A DNA stretch of 64,000 nt from Metaphire vulgaris. Its lineage: Eukaryota > Annelida > Clitellata > Crassiclitellata > Megascolecidae. Of the stretch, positions 12,382 through 24,700 are shown in pieces. The DNA lies in contig CM030841.1 in NCBI GenBank assembly GCA_018105865.1, forward strand, positions 8,312,729 to 8,376,728, read 5' to 3'. The notes beneath the pieces were generated by a model. That model did no database searches, had not been told where the DNA came from, and saw nothing but the letters and a program-made list of their open reading frames with translations. Position 1 is the first letter of the stretch, and every line of letters begins with the position of its first letter. A program made the position numbers and the translations under genes.

Positions 12382-15300
12382 CCACCATAATCATTGTCGT
12401 CGACTCGTCGTCCATCATCATCATCATCATCACCACCACCATCATCATCTTCGTAGTCGTCATCATCATCGTCGTCATCATAGAATTGTCACATTCGTAG
12501 GTTGTCCTCAGAAGGCGGGGCGCTCTGTCTCACCACAGCGCACGCTACAGGCCCAGGGACCAGGGCTTTAACTACGTCCCTTCTATCAATCCATTTCTTG
12601 CTTCTGCGAAGCATGAGAAAGTGACGCTCTTGCACAAAATCTCTTCAGACCATAACAATTTATAGGGACTGCGCACGATATAGTGACAAGTGACATTGTC
12701 AGCGGAGGCATTTGTCGAAAAGTTCTTATGGGAAAGTGTTTCGCTGCCAATTGAGACATCTTCGACGTCAAGGGTTCTTGTATGTATACATATTCTGGTG
12801 TTTAATGTAAAAATTGGCTTTAGAAATAATACACAGGAAGAGATGAATGAGGCTGCAATTACACCGTATGCGTGTAGGATGATATATTATCTGATATGAG
12901 ATGGTACCAGACAGCAACTTATCTCGAGTCTTAGGCTATTTAAGTAATTTTTTATGTTGAGATTGAAATTGCTAGCATTTCAGAATTAATAAAAAATAGT
13001 CCATAGTCTCAATGACTGGTGTCTTGTGTAGGTTAATTTTCACAGGCTTAGGCATGTATCGACGCGAGATGATTGCTAAGTCAGTTAGTGTCTTTAAAAC
13101 AAAATTAGGTGAAACAATAATCCTATTTTTTAAAGTCTTTTTTTACAGATTGAGTTTTCACGCTCAGCTTAAATATTTTTTATAGAAAGGATCGGTTTTC
13201 ATGCGGCTTTAATTGGCAATAGATATAGCCTATTAATTTATCAATCATCGGTCAAGTAAGGGACTCGGTTGAAAATAGATACCTCGGTTTGTGCATCCAT
13301 TTGACAGCCAAAAGATTAGTTAATTAAGGCAAACGGTTTCACACGCATATAATTGGCCACATATATACAACGGAATCGAATAACCACGGGTCAATTATAT
13401 CGCACATCCGCAGGTGTTTTAGCGCCAGACTAAGCTAGATTGACGCTTTGTAGAGCAGACGACGTCGCGCAGACGACATCAATCAAACGTCATTCACACA
13501 GGACGCTGACAGCTGAGAATGGATAAAATTATAATGATTTTTGGTCCATAGTCCGTATAGAAACATATCGTAGGCTTGAGATCGACTGCGCGGTGTCGAA
13601 ACAGAATAGTCACGTTCCTATTAAGTCATAGAGCCTTTGGGGGAATTTGGATAACGAAAAAATAAGTTCTCTGATTGAGCTCATGGACAATTCTGATGAC
13701 TGAAGCGTGACCAAAACGCCGTGGGATGAAAGTCTCGTAACTCTATTGTTGATATGTATTTTTATTGACTGATATAAAACTACCTACAATGTACATGTTT
13801 GTGCATGCGTGCGTGTGTGTGTTCGTGTCTGTGTTTATCTGCAAGAAAGTGTACGCAGGGACGTCATTTGGGAGTGTCAGAGGGCGTTGTCCCCTGATTT
13901 TTAGGGGAATAAAATTGTCGCGAATTTTTGTGTTTTTAAAATCATTGTGTTTTCAATTGTTTTTATAATTTTATTACAATCACTGGCGTGTACTATGTAG
14001 TATCGCATGTAGCATGTAGGCCTACTATGGACAAAACCCAATTTGCATACTGTATAGGTATTTTTAAACATATATACTGCCTGCCTTGCAGTCGAAAGTC
14101 TTGCCCCAGGAAAACAATGAAATTACGTCCTTGGGTGTACGTGTGTGTACATGTGTGCGCGTGTGGACGTGTGTGGGTGTGTGTGTTTTATATATATACT
14201 TTATGCACTCGGTGCTTAATTCCCGAAGGTCTAATGAAGACAAGTGTCCCTATTACTAATCTTGCATCTGTCCAAAGCTTTGCATAATTCTGGATGTCTG
14301 TTTAGAACTAGAATATTTACCAAGAACCTTTACTTTATCAAATCAATCTTTTCACGCGATTTGACTACACTCGTCTCATCAATTGCTGGAATATGTGTCG
14401 TGTTGTAGATACTTATAACTTCTTGCGCTGCAGCTATCACTCTATTCTGAACACCGTCATATTTTTCATGCTTTAGTGAGTAGTCATACTGCCTGTAAAC
14501 ATCAGCAGAAGTAGGGAGTTGATTTTTATCAGAACTGCAGGCTGCATGGCCCTCAGAGCAGAGTGCTTAGTGGAAACTCTGGTACTCCATTTATTAATAC
14601 TCAATACAGATAAACAACTTGTCTAAAGAACAAATGACGGCACGTAGCTAAGGTTAATAATAAATTGCTAACTCAGTTAAACCAATCTGTAGAAATATAG
14701 ACTCGGAGGATGATGCTAAAATTTTACAGAAGGATCTATGGAAATTGTTTCAGTGGACTGTGGACTGGCAGATGCTTTACAATATTGATAAATGTTCTGT
14801 AATGCATGTTGGGAAATCTAATAATGGTAATGAATATTCTTTAGGGGAGGTTCTAACCACAACAGAAAAAGAAAGAGACTTGGTGTAATCATCCATAGAA
14901 GTATGAATCCATCTCACCGATGCATGAAGGCAGCAAAAAGGGTAACCAAATGTTGGGAATGATGAAAGGACACTAGTGAGTCGAGACAAAAATATAATCA
15001 TAACACTTTATAAGTCATTGGTAAGGCCTCATCTAGAATACTGTGTTCAGGCATGGAATCCATTCTTGAAAAAAAATATAGAGCTTTTAGAAAAAGTGCA
15101 AAGACGAGCAACGAAGATGGTCAATGGGTGCCATAATTTAAGCTACGAAAAAAGACTTCAATATTGTGGACTGTGCTTAATTTAATACATGTGTGTGTCA
15201 TAGTCTTACTTTTGTCTCTAAAATGTTAGCACGTGACAATGCAAATGACACACATTTAGAAGGGCCTCGGGTCAACTCATGCCTTGCTTGTCAATACGCC

Positions 15301-17513
15301 ATCACTGCCAGAACATCCATCAAGCTGTGTCCTCCGGCTAGCGCCTGCATGAAGGCAGCAGAAACCACTGATGTCGATATAACCATTGCCAACTGACCCC
15401 TTGGCGATTTCTGAGTAATAGTCCTGTACCATACTTCTACGATTCGCCATCTACACCATTTGTGTTGCTATAAAAATCTTCTGAAACGATTCATAGAGAC
15501 AGTCAGACAGATAGTGTAAAATGGCAAGTCTGTGCCTCAAGAACAGCGAGCAATGTCGATCACTAGCCATTGATTAGAATACACAGGCATCTACAAATGT
15601 ATATTACAGTATATTATGATCTACTGCAAAAGGCCAGGTCATTCCAGAGGTCAATCAGGGTTGTTGATGGAAAAGTCAACGGGAATGATTTTAAGTTAGT
15701 CCTATGCATGCTAAAATGCTCAATTAATCGAAAGGTCTGACATGCAGAGGAAGAGTGTTTCAGGATGTGAGTCTGTACTGTTACTGCAACTAGTCTCTTA
15801 ACCAAGATCAGTGTAGGTTCTGTGTACAGGTTGCAAAGAATCGTCATATCTTGTTGAGTGGAATGCTTTTGGGCGATTTAGCCACAAAACCGGTGTTTTG
15901 AAACCAAACCAATTCATCAACGGACTAGATTCATTTAATGCTAAATGTAAGTCCAATTACAAAATAGTGTTATGTAATAACATGGCATTTATCTAGCGCA
16001 TCGTCTGGACCAGCACACTGAAGCGTTCCCACTACGAATACTTTGAACCAGAGTACACTGTACTTACTGTATAATAAGGCAGGAAATAAGTCTTATTGTT
16101 TTTAACATTCAGCCTATCAGAATCAAGAGGCAAGCGCATCTTCTGAAACGACGAAGACTTCTTGTCCCACTGGATTTCAGCTGAACACCGATGCAGGAAA
16201 ATGCTACAGGATCGAATCGGCGCAGCGCGTATCGTGGCCACTGGCCCGTGACCGATGCAAGGCCATCGGAGCGGAACTCCTGTCCATCGGATCAGCACGA
16301 GAACAGAGCATGATCGGAGAAATGCTTCGCAAGAAACGTAAGCGACTTGAAAGAAATAGGCGATTGAATCTTCTAAACAGTACATTTAATGCATATGGGA
16401 ATTAAAGTAGTCTTTATCATAGGCCTAATGAGTCTGCGAGGAAATACAGCTATTAGTGCGCAACAGCAACACAACAACAGCATCAGTGACAATAACAGCA
16501 ATAATAACAATAATAGCAGCAACAATAACGATGACAATAACAATGACTCCAGCAATATAATACAAATAATTATGCACGTCTGTAGCACCATTTCTAACAC
16601 CCGATGGTATCATTCGATGGTACTTCAAATCCAGTGTTTATTCTAGACACCTTGACATTGGGGGGATTTTGAAATGTTTGGGGGGACAAGGTCTGAGTCT
16701 CCACACTTTTTGGGAAAATTTCCATTCCCACAGCCAACATATAAAAAAATTTGGGAAGGGAATTTTAAAACTTGGGGGAATTTCCCCCAGAGAAGGCCTA
16801 GAATAAACACTGCTTCAAATCCGTCCGCAAAAGACCAAGTTATTCCAGAGATCGTCAGAGGGAAACAGCAAGCAACATGGTTTCAAATGGTTTAGTGAGA
16901 TCTCTCCTGTGTTAAATATATTAAAGACATAGAAGCGACTCAAGCTTTCATGAATTTTGCACGGTCACCTTCATAATTAAATAATTAATAAAAAATAATA
17001 GTTGGAGTTTGAGTGTTTTAGTATAGGACCTCTTCTGTGTTGTAAACCGCAGATGCCTCAAAATGTGATTACTGGACGGGACTGACGGCCACAAGGCGTT
17101 CGACGACGCCGCTCAAGTCTTCCCCGGGACCGAAGCTCGGGTCGTCATCCGGGTTCGCCTGGTCGGACGGTCGAAGACGATCGTCGGCCGCCGCCGCCGT
17201 CGGCGGCGGGGAGGTTCACTGGTACTGGTCGGGGGACGGTAGCAGCCTCGGACGCTACGCCAACTGGAACGACAACGAACCGAACGACATCGGAGACGGG
17301 AACAGCGTCAGGGTTGGGCCGAGCGACGGCGGCGGCGGCGGAGTGTGCGTCCAGATGCTCTGGATCTTCGACTGGAAGTGGAATGATGCGTCCTGTGTCC
17401 AGTCGGCCGCCTGCTTCATCTGCCAGACGCTTCCTTCTGCTGCTGCTGCTGCTGCTGGAAATTCCAAGGACGCGCTTGTAGTCCGGGGAAGGAGTAGAAG
17501 GAACGACGACTGA
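10585..17513 (+). CDS. secreted C-type lectin with N-terminal coiled coil (three exons)
   Basis: Exons 10585-10957, 16113-16337 and 17053-17513 join in phase 1 at both introns and give 352 residues. The ATG at 10585 starts a signal peptide (residues 1-21, cleavage near SLA|ID); the open frame upstream to 10567 has only GTG. An acidic stretch follows (22-35), then a coiled coil (about 50-92) that would support oligomers. The C-type lectin domain runs from about 142 to 324: C142, C155, SWPLARDRC (165-173), YWTGL (206-210), WNDNEPND (271-278), WKWND (307-311) and closing cysteines C314, C320 and C323. EPN plus WND predicts Ca2+-dependent mannose-type sugar binding, known for the family and inferred here. 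Two low-complexity inserts (P/S/R/A/G-rich, 217-252; a Gly run near 292-296) lengthen the domain, and a (GCT)6 run codes poly-Ala after it. Exon 3 is far more GC-rich than its surroundings. An unseen exon in the 5.2-kb first intron cannot be excluded. Confidence 0.8.
11688..11974. mobile_element. hAT MITE, CAGAGGCGTAGC family, TSD CATTTGAC
   Basis: 287 bp bounded by CAGAGGCGTAGCGA and TCGCTACGCCTCTG, with exact 8-bp duplications CATTTGAC at 11680-11687 and 11975-11982. Contains two copies of the GACGACC...GCTCGTC palindrome (about 11814 and 11889). Lies in intron 1 of the lectin gene. Confidence 0.92.
12300..12482. repeat. (ATC)n / (ACC)n microsatellite
   Basis: Nearly continuous ATC and ACC triplets. 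The Met-rich or Ile-rich frames on both strands are translations of the repeat. Confidence 0.95.
12500..13855. other. lectin intron 1 sequence without features
   Basis: No exon-like or element-like structure that I can support. A (GT)-rich patch leads into the insertion at 13856. Confidence 0.4.
13856..14133. mobile_element. hAT-like MITE, CAGGGACGTCATTT family
   Basis: Begins CAGGGACGTCATTTGGG and ends AATTACGTCCTTG. Flanks AGTGTACG (13848-13855) and GGTGTACG (14134-14141) match at 7 of 8 bases. It split a GT-rich tract. The left end resembles the element at 41897. Confidence 0.7.
14690..15182 (+). pseudogene. non-LTR retrotransposon reverse transcriptase fragment (CR1/Jockey-like)
   Basis: Translation in two frames gives the end of an RT domain: DWQMLYNIDKCSVMHVG, then ERDLGVIIHRSMNPS, then after a frameshift ITLYKSLVRPHLEYCVQAWN and KVQRRATKMV. 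These are the thumb-region landmarks of CR1/Jockey-type LINEs. The polymerase core is absent and the reading frame is broken. Within lectin intron 1, sense orientation. Confidence 0.8.
15614..15850 (-). pseudogene. possible LINE ORF2 3' fragment
   Basis: A 77-codon minus-strand frame ends in FPLTFPSTTLIDLWNDL, resembling the SFFPRTIxxWNxLP tail of CR1-like ORF2 proteins. The match is short and diverged. Confidence 0.35.
16440..16560. repeat. (AAC/AAT/CAG)n simple sequence
   Basis: Imperfect trinucleotide array in lectin intron 2; Asn-rich and Leu-rich frames are artefacts of it. Confidence 0.9.
16632..16812. mobile_element. hAT-like MITE, CAGTGTTTATTCTAG family, copy 1
   Basis: Ends CAGTGTTTATTCTAG and CTAGAATAAACACTG are perfect inverted repeats. 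The 9-mer CTTCAAATC flanks both sides (16623-16631, 16813-16821). Internal homopurine/pyrimidine AAATTTTGGGGG stretches recur in copies at 58189 and 59602. Confidence 0.88.
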
Positions 17514-17896
17514 TCTCCGTCGGTCTATATACGATGCTATACTGAACATCTGTGAAACCTAGGCGCCTAATGCTACGAGACCCAGAATTGTCATATTCGG
17601 GGGCGGATCCAGGAAATTGGAGAGGGCACATCATATTCCATTCCCCATTCTGCCCTGTCCCTTCTTCTCCTAACTTCGTTTTCTTCCCGTCCTTTTATCT
17701 TACGATAAATATTTATTCGGGCTTTTACAGCTTTCAGTTTTCGCCGTAAGGAGAATTATTCGCTAAGAAAAATGTTGCGGTCAACTTGGGTAGGCACATG
17801 TTCTCCGTGTCCCATAAAGATCCGCCTCTCGATTTTCACGCGATCTAGGTATATCATTACAACAAAACCTGTCATTCCATTTAGCCAACTGTTGAA

Positions 17897-18121
17897 CAGG
17901 GCTGGTCAAGCTTTTTCTTCAAAGGGCCGTATAAAACCTAATACTACATTAGGCGGGCCGAACAGACGAAGAGCCAATATTTTAGCTACCCATTTCTAAG
18001 ATTTCGAAAATACAGTGCCATGTATCCATAAAATATGCCTATTTCAAATTATCTCACTTTCTGCCGCCCGTATGCATATTTCCAAATGACCTAGCTGGCC
18101 GCAGTTTTCCCATCCCTACTG
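17897..18121. mobile_element. hAT-like element with GGCCG/GGGCCG subterminal motifs
   Basis: Starts CAGGGCTGGTCAAGC and ends CCCATCCCTACTG, with AAAGGGCCGTA near the left end and TGGCCGCAG near the right. No clear target duplication. Confidence 0.55.
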
Positions 18122-18339
18122 CAGAACAATATCCTATAATAGCGAGCAGCGATTAGCATTCACCGTATAAAGATAGGCCTACTTCTTCCACGGTCTAGGC
18201 ATTAGGGTAGGGCCTATAGCTAGCCGCGAAATTGTCTTCTTCCACGCAGCCATGGCTTACTGCGATGAATTTTTCAATGTAAATTGAAACCAAACATTTG
18301 TTAGTATAATGCGTGTGCCTACTCTGTATAGGCCTACGC

Positions 18340-18516
18340 CATGGATATTTTTACACACTCCTAACACCCCCGAACGCCTCCCCAATTTGAGACCGACACC
18401 TCCAATGCCCCCCCCATCTCAGCTATGTGATGACCTTTTTGCTTGTCAGACTTTTTGGCAGGGGACCTCCAGAATTTACCGACACCCCCAAATTGATAAT
18501 CCTAGAAATAACCGTG
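18340..18516. mobile_element. hAT-like MITE, CAGGGATATTTCTAGG family, TSD GCCTACGC
   Basis: Reverse-oriented member of the 9858 family (termini decayed to CATGG and CCGTG). Exact 8-bp duplications GCCTACGC at 18332-18339 and 18517-18524. Carries GATGACCTTTTTGCTTGTCA at 18429. Confidence 0.85.
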
Positions 18517-18579
18517 GCCTACGCGGCAGTTACAAGTCGCAAGACTAGTGCCAAAGCTTGCGATAGACTACTGTACTAG

Positions 18580-18852
18580 CAGTGGGGCGTAGCGAGGGTA
18601 TCCGGCGCCCGTGGGCAAAGTGTACCGTTGGCGCCTCTAACACTGCTGACGAAAAAAAGGTCCTCACACCGTTCTTTGCGCCCCTCAACTCTTTCGCGCC
18701 CTTATCCTTATACTGCTGCTGACGAGCAAAAAAGGTCGTCGCACACATTTCTTATTTATTATGCATTTCATTTACCCAAATACCCGATTTTGGCGCCCCC
18801 TCACCTCGGCGTCCGGGGGTATATGTCCCCCTGTCCCCTCTCAACGCCTCTG
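18580..18852. mobile_element. hAT MITE, CAGTGGCGTAGC family, copy 2
   Basis: Starts CAGTGGGGCGTAGCGAGGG and ends CAACGCCTCTG. Flanks TGTACTAG (18572-18579) and TGTACCAG (18853-18860) match at 7 of 8. Two palindrome boxes at 18647 and 18720. Confidence 0.85.
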
Positions 18853-19264
18853 TGTACCAGGACCTAATAACAAACATTGGTAGTAAGTGATTTTATTAGG
18901 GTTTGCTCCGGGTGCTGTGTAGACACCAAAAGTAAATTCAATTAGGCCTCATTAATGTCAACTAGGCCTAGGCCTACTACACGCGTTTATAATGTTTTAT
19001 TCAATTCAATAGATTTATTCTGTAGACACGGTTTTTGAACTGAATAGCACTAATACACGTTTGCTATAATTAGTGGCATAATAAATTCTGAAATTCAAGA
19101 GAAGCCAAATTTGGCTCTAATTCACTCTCTTGCTGGTCAAATAGTTTTTTATGAGTCGCATAAGTTCATAACGAGACAAAATCATTAAACCATGCTCCAA
19201 TTAAATCCAGGCTGGCTTCATAGCATTTAGGCCTATCGTCCTACCCCAAAATCAAGAAAGATAA

Positions 19265-19545
19265 AAGGTTGATGTTCGCCCATACTCGAGTTCGAGCGCT
19301 GGGTCCGGCGCTGATCTCCGGTTTCAGGCAAGCAGCGACGGAGGTGGTTTACGCCATTAATCTAGGCTCTAGAGTGGTTTGCCATTGCTTTCTCCAGTCC
19401 CGCGTTTTACCTTCGCAGCCAAAGCTGCTACTCATTTGCCACCCCTCTCCTAGCGAATGAATGCTGAGTTGACCTTAGGGCTTCTGTGGGAGTCGAACCC
19501 GTTCCGTCAGCGTGCCGCTCTAGCGTGTTAGGCCTACGCAATCTG
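19265..19545 (-). mobile_element. tRNA-derived SINE, copy 2 (minus strand, near full length)
   Basis: Aligns along its length with 45058-45322: CCATACTCGAGT, GGCGCTGATCTCCGG, TTGCCATT, CGTTTTACC, CGAACCCGTTCCGTCAG. On the minus strand it opens with a tRNA-like region containing a box B (GGGTTCGA) and then a family-specific body. Confidence 0.7.
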
Positions 19546-20179
19546 CTTGCTACAGAACAAATATTACCAATCTACCATCTTCCCACCCGCTCCCAACCAA
19601 ACTCAATAGGTACTTTTAAATTAACTACAGGGCATAGTAAGTTAGTATGACGAAATTAAATTGTTAAACATGTCAAAGAAATTTTCTTTAGCGCTGCCCG
19701 AAAGCTTGGTACAGTGCACCAGCTTAATCACGAGCTCTCGACGGTATCACGCAAAGGTTTACATTTTACTGTTGCAGTTCATAAAACATTTTGGTCAGTA
19801 GGGCCTAACACGTGTCCATTGACATACAGTTTAGCCACGAGGGTGCCCGTGCCCCCGGGGGCGTGCCCCTCCAACTCGACAACAATACAGAGAAGGGCCT
19901 ACGATCGAGTGTTGACATGTGACAAAAATATAGAGAGGGTATGTGGATGTTGACATGCTAAAGATTAAAACTTAAAAATTGAAAAAACCTACATAAACTA
20001 AAAAGCTTCAAAAGATCTCTTTAAAATATAGGTTTTCGAATCCTGATGAGGCAATACATTATTCCTTCATTTCCTTGGGGCCACGGCACCAGTGCACCCC
20101 CAATAAACGACGCCTCTGCTTATTTTATAACAGTTTTATATGGCATGCCGTACATATATAATAATTATGCAATATTAAG

Positions 20180-20257
20180 TGCTACAACTTGTTTGGCCCG
20201 CCAAGGGTCTAAACATTTTTATGCGGCCCGCAAGAGCATGAAGGTTGGACAACGCTG
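20180..20257. mobile_element. right end of a hAT-like element
   Basis: Read in reverse it begins CAGCGTTGTCCAACCTTC and GCGGGCCGC, a common hAT terminus. The other end is not identified. Confidence 0.45.
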
Positions 20258-20508
20258 ACCTAGTTTATCGCGATGCCCGGCTGATCATGCACCTTTCTCA
20301 TAGCGTTTTTAAGATAGACTAAGCGCTCAAGAATCAGCATCTACCTGCTGTACTGCCTCTAAAAGCACTATATAAATCCACGAGATTTTTGCTTTACTGT
20401 TCACTGCATAATAATGGCGCTAAAGAACTTTTATAAACCGGAAATAGCCAAACGCGCGTTATCATCAAATTTATTATTGAAAGCAAATAACAACAGTTGC
20501 TTGCTAAA

Positions 20509-21709
20509 ATGGCGTTTAATAATAAGGTAAATGTCCTATTAAAGACAAATAATTTCTTAATCTCAGATCACAATAGTGAATGCTCATGCTTTTATTTAAC
20601 GAGCATTACATGCCGGGTCCGTTTTGGATAATTAATTAGCTCGTGCACGGATAGTTGTAATGATAAATATTCAATTTATATAGCGCTTTGATTTCAATGC
20701 TTTTTCACGTTTTCTCCATGGCTTGTCACTGGAAACACCACAAGGACACACTGTAGAAGTGTAGCAGTGACGGTAGGGGTGAAGACGAGCGGCGTCACTG
20801 AAAGTAGTCCGTAAACACTGAAAGAAATTCCGTAGAAAGGGTTAGGGTCAGGGTTATGGTCAGGGTTAACTCTAACCCTAATACTAACCATAAGCCCTAT
20901 CCGAAACACTAACCCATACTGATACGTACTGATACATTACGGGTCTCCAGTGTTGGGTAAACTCAAGCAATAAATGATTTAACTCAAACTCTCAACTCAT
21001 GCTCACTGAAATGAGTTTAAACTCCAAACTCAAATCACTGAGTTTTGAATGAGTTAAATCAAACTCTTTAATTATGTGAGTTAACTCATCAACTCATTTT
21101 TACGAAAATATAAGTGGTTAACAAAAATACAAGATTGCTATTTTATATTTTTTGAGTAATAAGCTTACAGTGACGTAACTGTATTAACTTTGGTATAGCC
21201 TATAGGGGCTGTTCATTAACAAAATAAGGGTAGGGGTCTGAAAAAGTCGACAGTTGTTGACAGGGGCGGGGTCCAGACGAAGAGTCAATGCTAATAAACT
21301 CTACTTCATCTTCTTCATGTTCCTGAAAATCCTCAAATTCTTTCCGAAAATTGCTATCACCATCAGTTTGTGTGTTTCAGTTTTGAAACTTCAATTAAAA
21401 ATTTTGCCTGAACTCAACTGATAGGCTGTAGTCATAGCCTTAGCAATTTTGTCAAATGTGTGGCTACCTATCAAATATCTACCTGACAGTGCTACTGAAT
21501 GTCACACAAGATTATTGTTGATCTAGTGACTAGTCATACCCATTTGGCTCTGATTATTCACTAACCATATACACTATACAGTCAGTGGCGTAGCGTGACT
21601 TTTGGGGGCCCGGGGGGCAATCTTTGCACGGGGGCCCCAAAGTTCCAAAGTTTCGTGCTGACGAAAAAAAAAAAAAAAACGTCATCACGTCATCATCTCC
21701 TTTTATCCT

Positions 21710-21743
<34 letters not shown>

Positions 21744-24700
21744 TCGTCAGCACGTTCATTTCTAGGATTATTAGGCTTAACCCTAACTTAACCTAGCTTA
21801 GACCCTCTTTGGGGCCCCAACGGGGCATCAACAAAGTACGTTACGCCACTGTATACAGTGTACCTGATGTTGCACATATATAAATGACTGTTTTTATTAT
21901 TTCAGTGAGATGGCTTATCATTTCGCAAATGAGTTTAATTTAAAATAGGACCTTTATAACTCAAACTCACAGAAATAACAAGTTAATTCAAACTCGTAAT
22001 TCACATCAGTTGAAAAGAGTTAACTCAAACTCACAATTCACTACATATGAGTTAATTCGTGAGTGTAAGCTCACTTGAGTTAACTCGTACCCAACACTGC
22101 GGGTTGCGTAGTGATACCTTACGCCGCTCGTCCCCACCTCTACCAGTTATTTCTCTGTGTTTTGCTGCACTCCAGGAAGCAGTGGCGATCGTTTTGGATG
22201 TAGGCCGTGGAATGACTGAGGTGCCACCTGGTGAGCAGTCTCATTTGCAGGTGTCGTTAGATGCAATCAATATGTTCTTGCAGAGGAAGGTAAACAATTT
22301 AATATTAGATAAGACATGAAATCAGTTGGTTGTTAATTATGAAAATGTCTTTAAAATTGAATGTAACCAGTCGGTTGTTAATTATGAAATTTTTAAAAAT
22401 TGAATGTTACCAGTTTGTAATTGCCTATGCAACATATCTTTTTGAATTATTTCAATTGCTAAACCAGTTGGAAAAATAAATTTTCTGCACAAGATGTATA
22501 ATATTTATAGTCTTTTGTATGTTGATGTTTCAAACAGTTGCATTATACTTAGGTTTATTTTTGGTTTTTCTTGTATTCTTTGATTCATTACAGGCACTGT
22601 GTTCATAGTATTTAAGTCTGATCTTATTTAAAACACCTTGGCTATTGGCATTACAACTCATTCTTCTGCGTAGTGTAAATTCAGTCTGCACCTGCTTGCT
22701 TGTATTGAAAACAGGGTTGTTTCTTTGCGGAAGGTTATTGCACAACTGTTTATATGTATTTTGCACTGTTTAGATATCACAACTTTTGCTTCTTCTGTTT
22801 TGAACTGACTTCATGTTGCATTAGAATGTAGCAGCTGTCATTGTCAATTATGGTTCTCTGGTTGTGTTACATTTGGTTCAGCTTTTCTCAGAATCAAAGG
22901 ATGAAGTATCTCTGATACTCTTTGGGACGCCGGACACGGCTAATGACCTGGCTGCCAAAGATGGCTACCAAAACATAACAGTTGCTCGGCCTCTGGGACC
23001 TGTTGATTGGGATTTGTTGAAATACATTCAGAATGACGTCACGTCAAGTGATATTTCAGCTGACTGTATCCTTTTGTGTATGTGTGTGTGTATGTGCTTG
23101 TGCTTACACATTGGTTCTCCAAAGATGATAGTGCAATACCTTTTTTGGTCCTCCAAAGATGATAGTGCAATACCTTTTTTGGTTTATGAAGAACCTAAAA
23201 ACTCTCTTATTTGGATTGAGCTACCCGTAATTAGTATTTGTGAAGCGCTCTTGTCATGGGCTCTAGCCCTTCTACTGCGCTTAATAAATTGGCCTGAATA
23301 AATAAATAAATGAAATAGTTTGAACAATATGAATGGTTTGAATAATATGAATGAACTTTAGAAACAATAAGTTTCTTTATTTTATTTATTTTCCAGCTAT
23401 GTTTGCAATAATGATGTGCAGAGGAGTTATATAATATGTTCCTGTTATTTTAATAATGCAGAATCAAAGTGCCAGAATAGTTAAAGTAAATTTGAAAATC
23501 AATGTTTCTTATCAATATCTGCTAGTCTTGGATGCATTGGTTGTTGCAATGGATCATCTGACTGAAGCAATTAAGTGAGTTAAATGTTATTTCTGATTAC
23601 GATCTTACAATCTTAATCATACATAATCTTCCTGTGGGAATGGGAATGCATGTTCTTATTCATGAAGTATTCAGATAAATTGTTCTCAGTAATGTCATAT
23701 ACTGGTATGCCAGGAGGCATTTTTGTAGCCTTTTCTGCCTGGAACTGTGCTGATGTTGAAATATATCCATTTACCATGTTGTATGTGGTATTGTATTTAA
23801 TGTGTTCAGTGTTCACCCATATTTGCTGTTCACCATGGTTAACCCTTTTCCCGTTTGCCGTGAGAATATTCGTCCATTTTACATTACATTACAAATAAAT
23901 GAACAGGTAGAGGGTTAATTGCTCTTCAACCTGTTGTTTATAAGTTGGTTTGGTTAGTTGACTTCAATTGAGAAAAATGCATGTAACCACAGAAGAAGAG
24001 ATGGAAGGTGATGGTTAATGGAGTTCACCTGATTCTTTTGTTGTTTAGCAAATGAACTTGAAAAGTAGTTGGTGTAGTGTGGAAGATTTACATACTAGAT
24101 TTAACCCTTTGACTCTGGTTATCTATATAACCAATAGGTTATGAAGCCAAAATATTGGCCTTACGAGGCGAAAGGGTTAATCTTTGTTCAAACATAGAAT
24201 GTATAAGTTTATAACCCACAAAATAAGTTTAAAGTGATCAAGTCCTCCCTGATGGGGCTGAATTTGACATTTACATCACCTTATTTGGTAGACAGATATT
24301 GTAAGGACATCGTAATGAAAGATTTCTCATTTTCCAGCTTTACTAAAAGCCACATATAATTAAAATTAGTGTGACTTTCAATAAATATTTTCATGCAAAA
24401 GTAATTGCAGAATTGTGAAATTTATGTTAAATATTTATTTTGCCAGCATTAATATGGTCCAAGTTAAGTATGTGCTCTAAAGGATCAATGTAATTATATA
24501 TTTGAATTGCCAATAAATATTTTGTTGTTAAAAATGAGAGTATCTGAATCTGATGTTGATGAATTATATATATTTTGAATATTTCAACAATCTTGGTCTA
24601 TAGTGTTGAAGTGAATTGCTTAACCCGTTCCCGGGCAACGCCGCCTATAAACGGTGGCCGAAAATCATATTCGAAAGTGTAACACCGTCTATAAACGATG

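Noticed and set aside
12047..12481. 144-codon Met/Val-rich minus-strand frame
   Set aside because: Translation of the (ATC)n microsatellite.
20837..20914. Interstitial telomere or chromosome end near Ku80
   Set aside because: Only a few degenerate TTAGGG units in inverted pairs; better explained as a relic of a fold-back or similar element.
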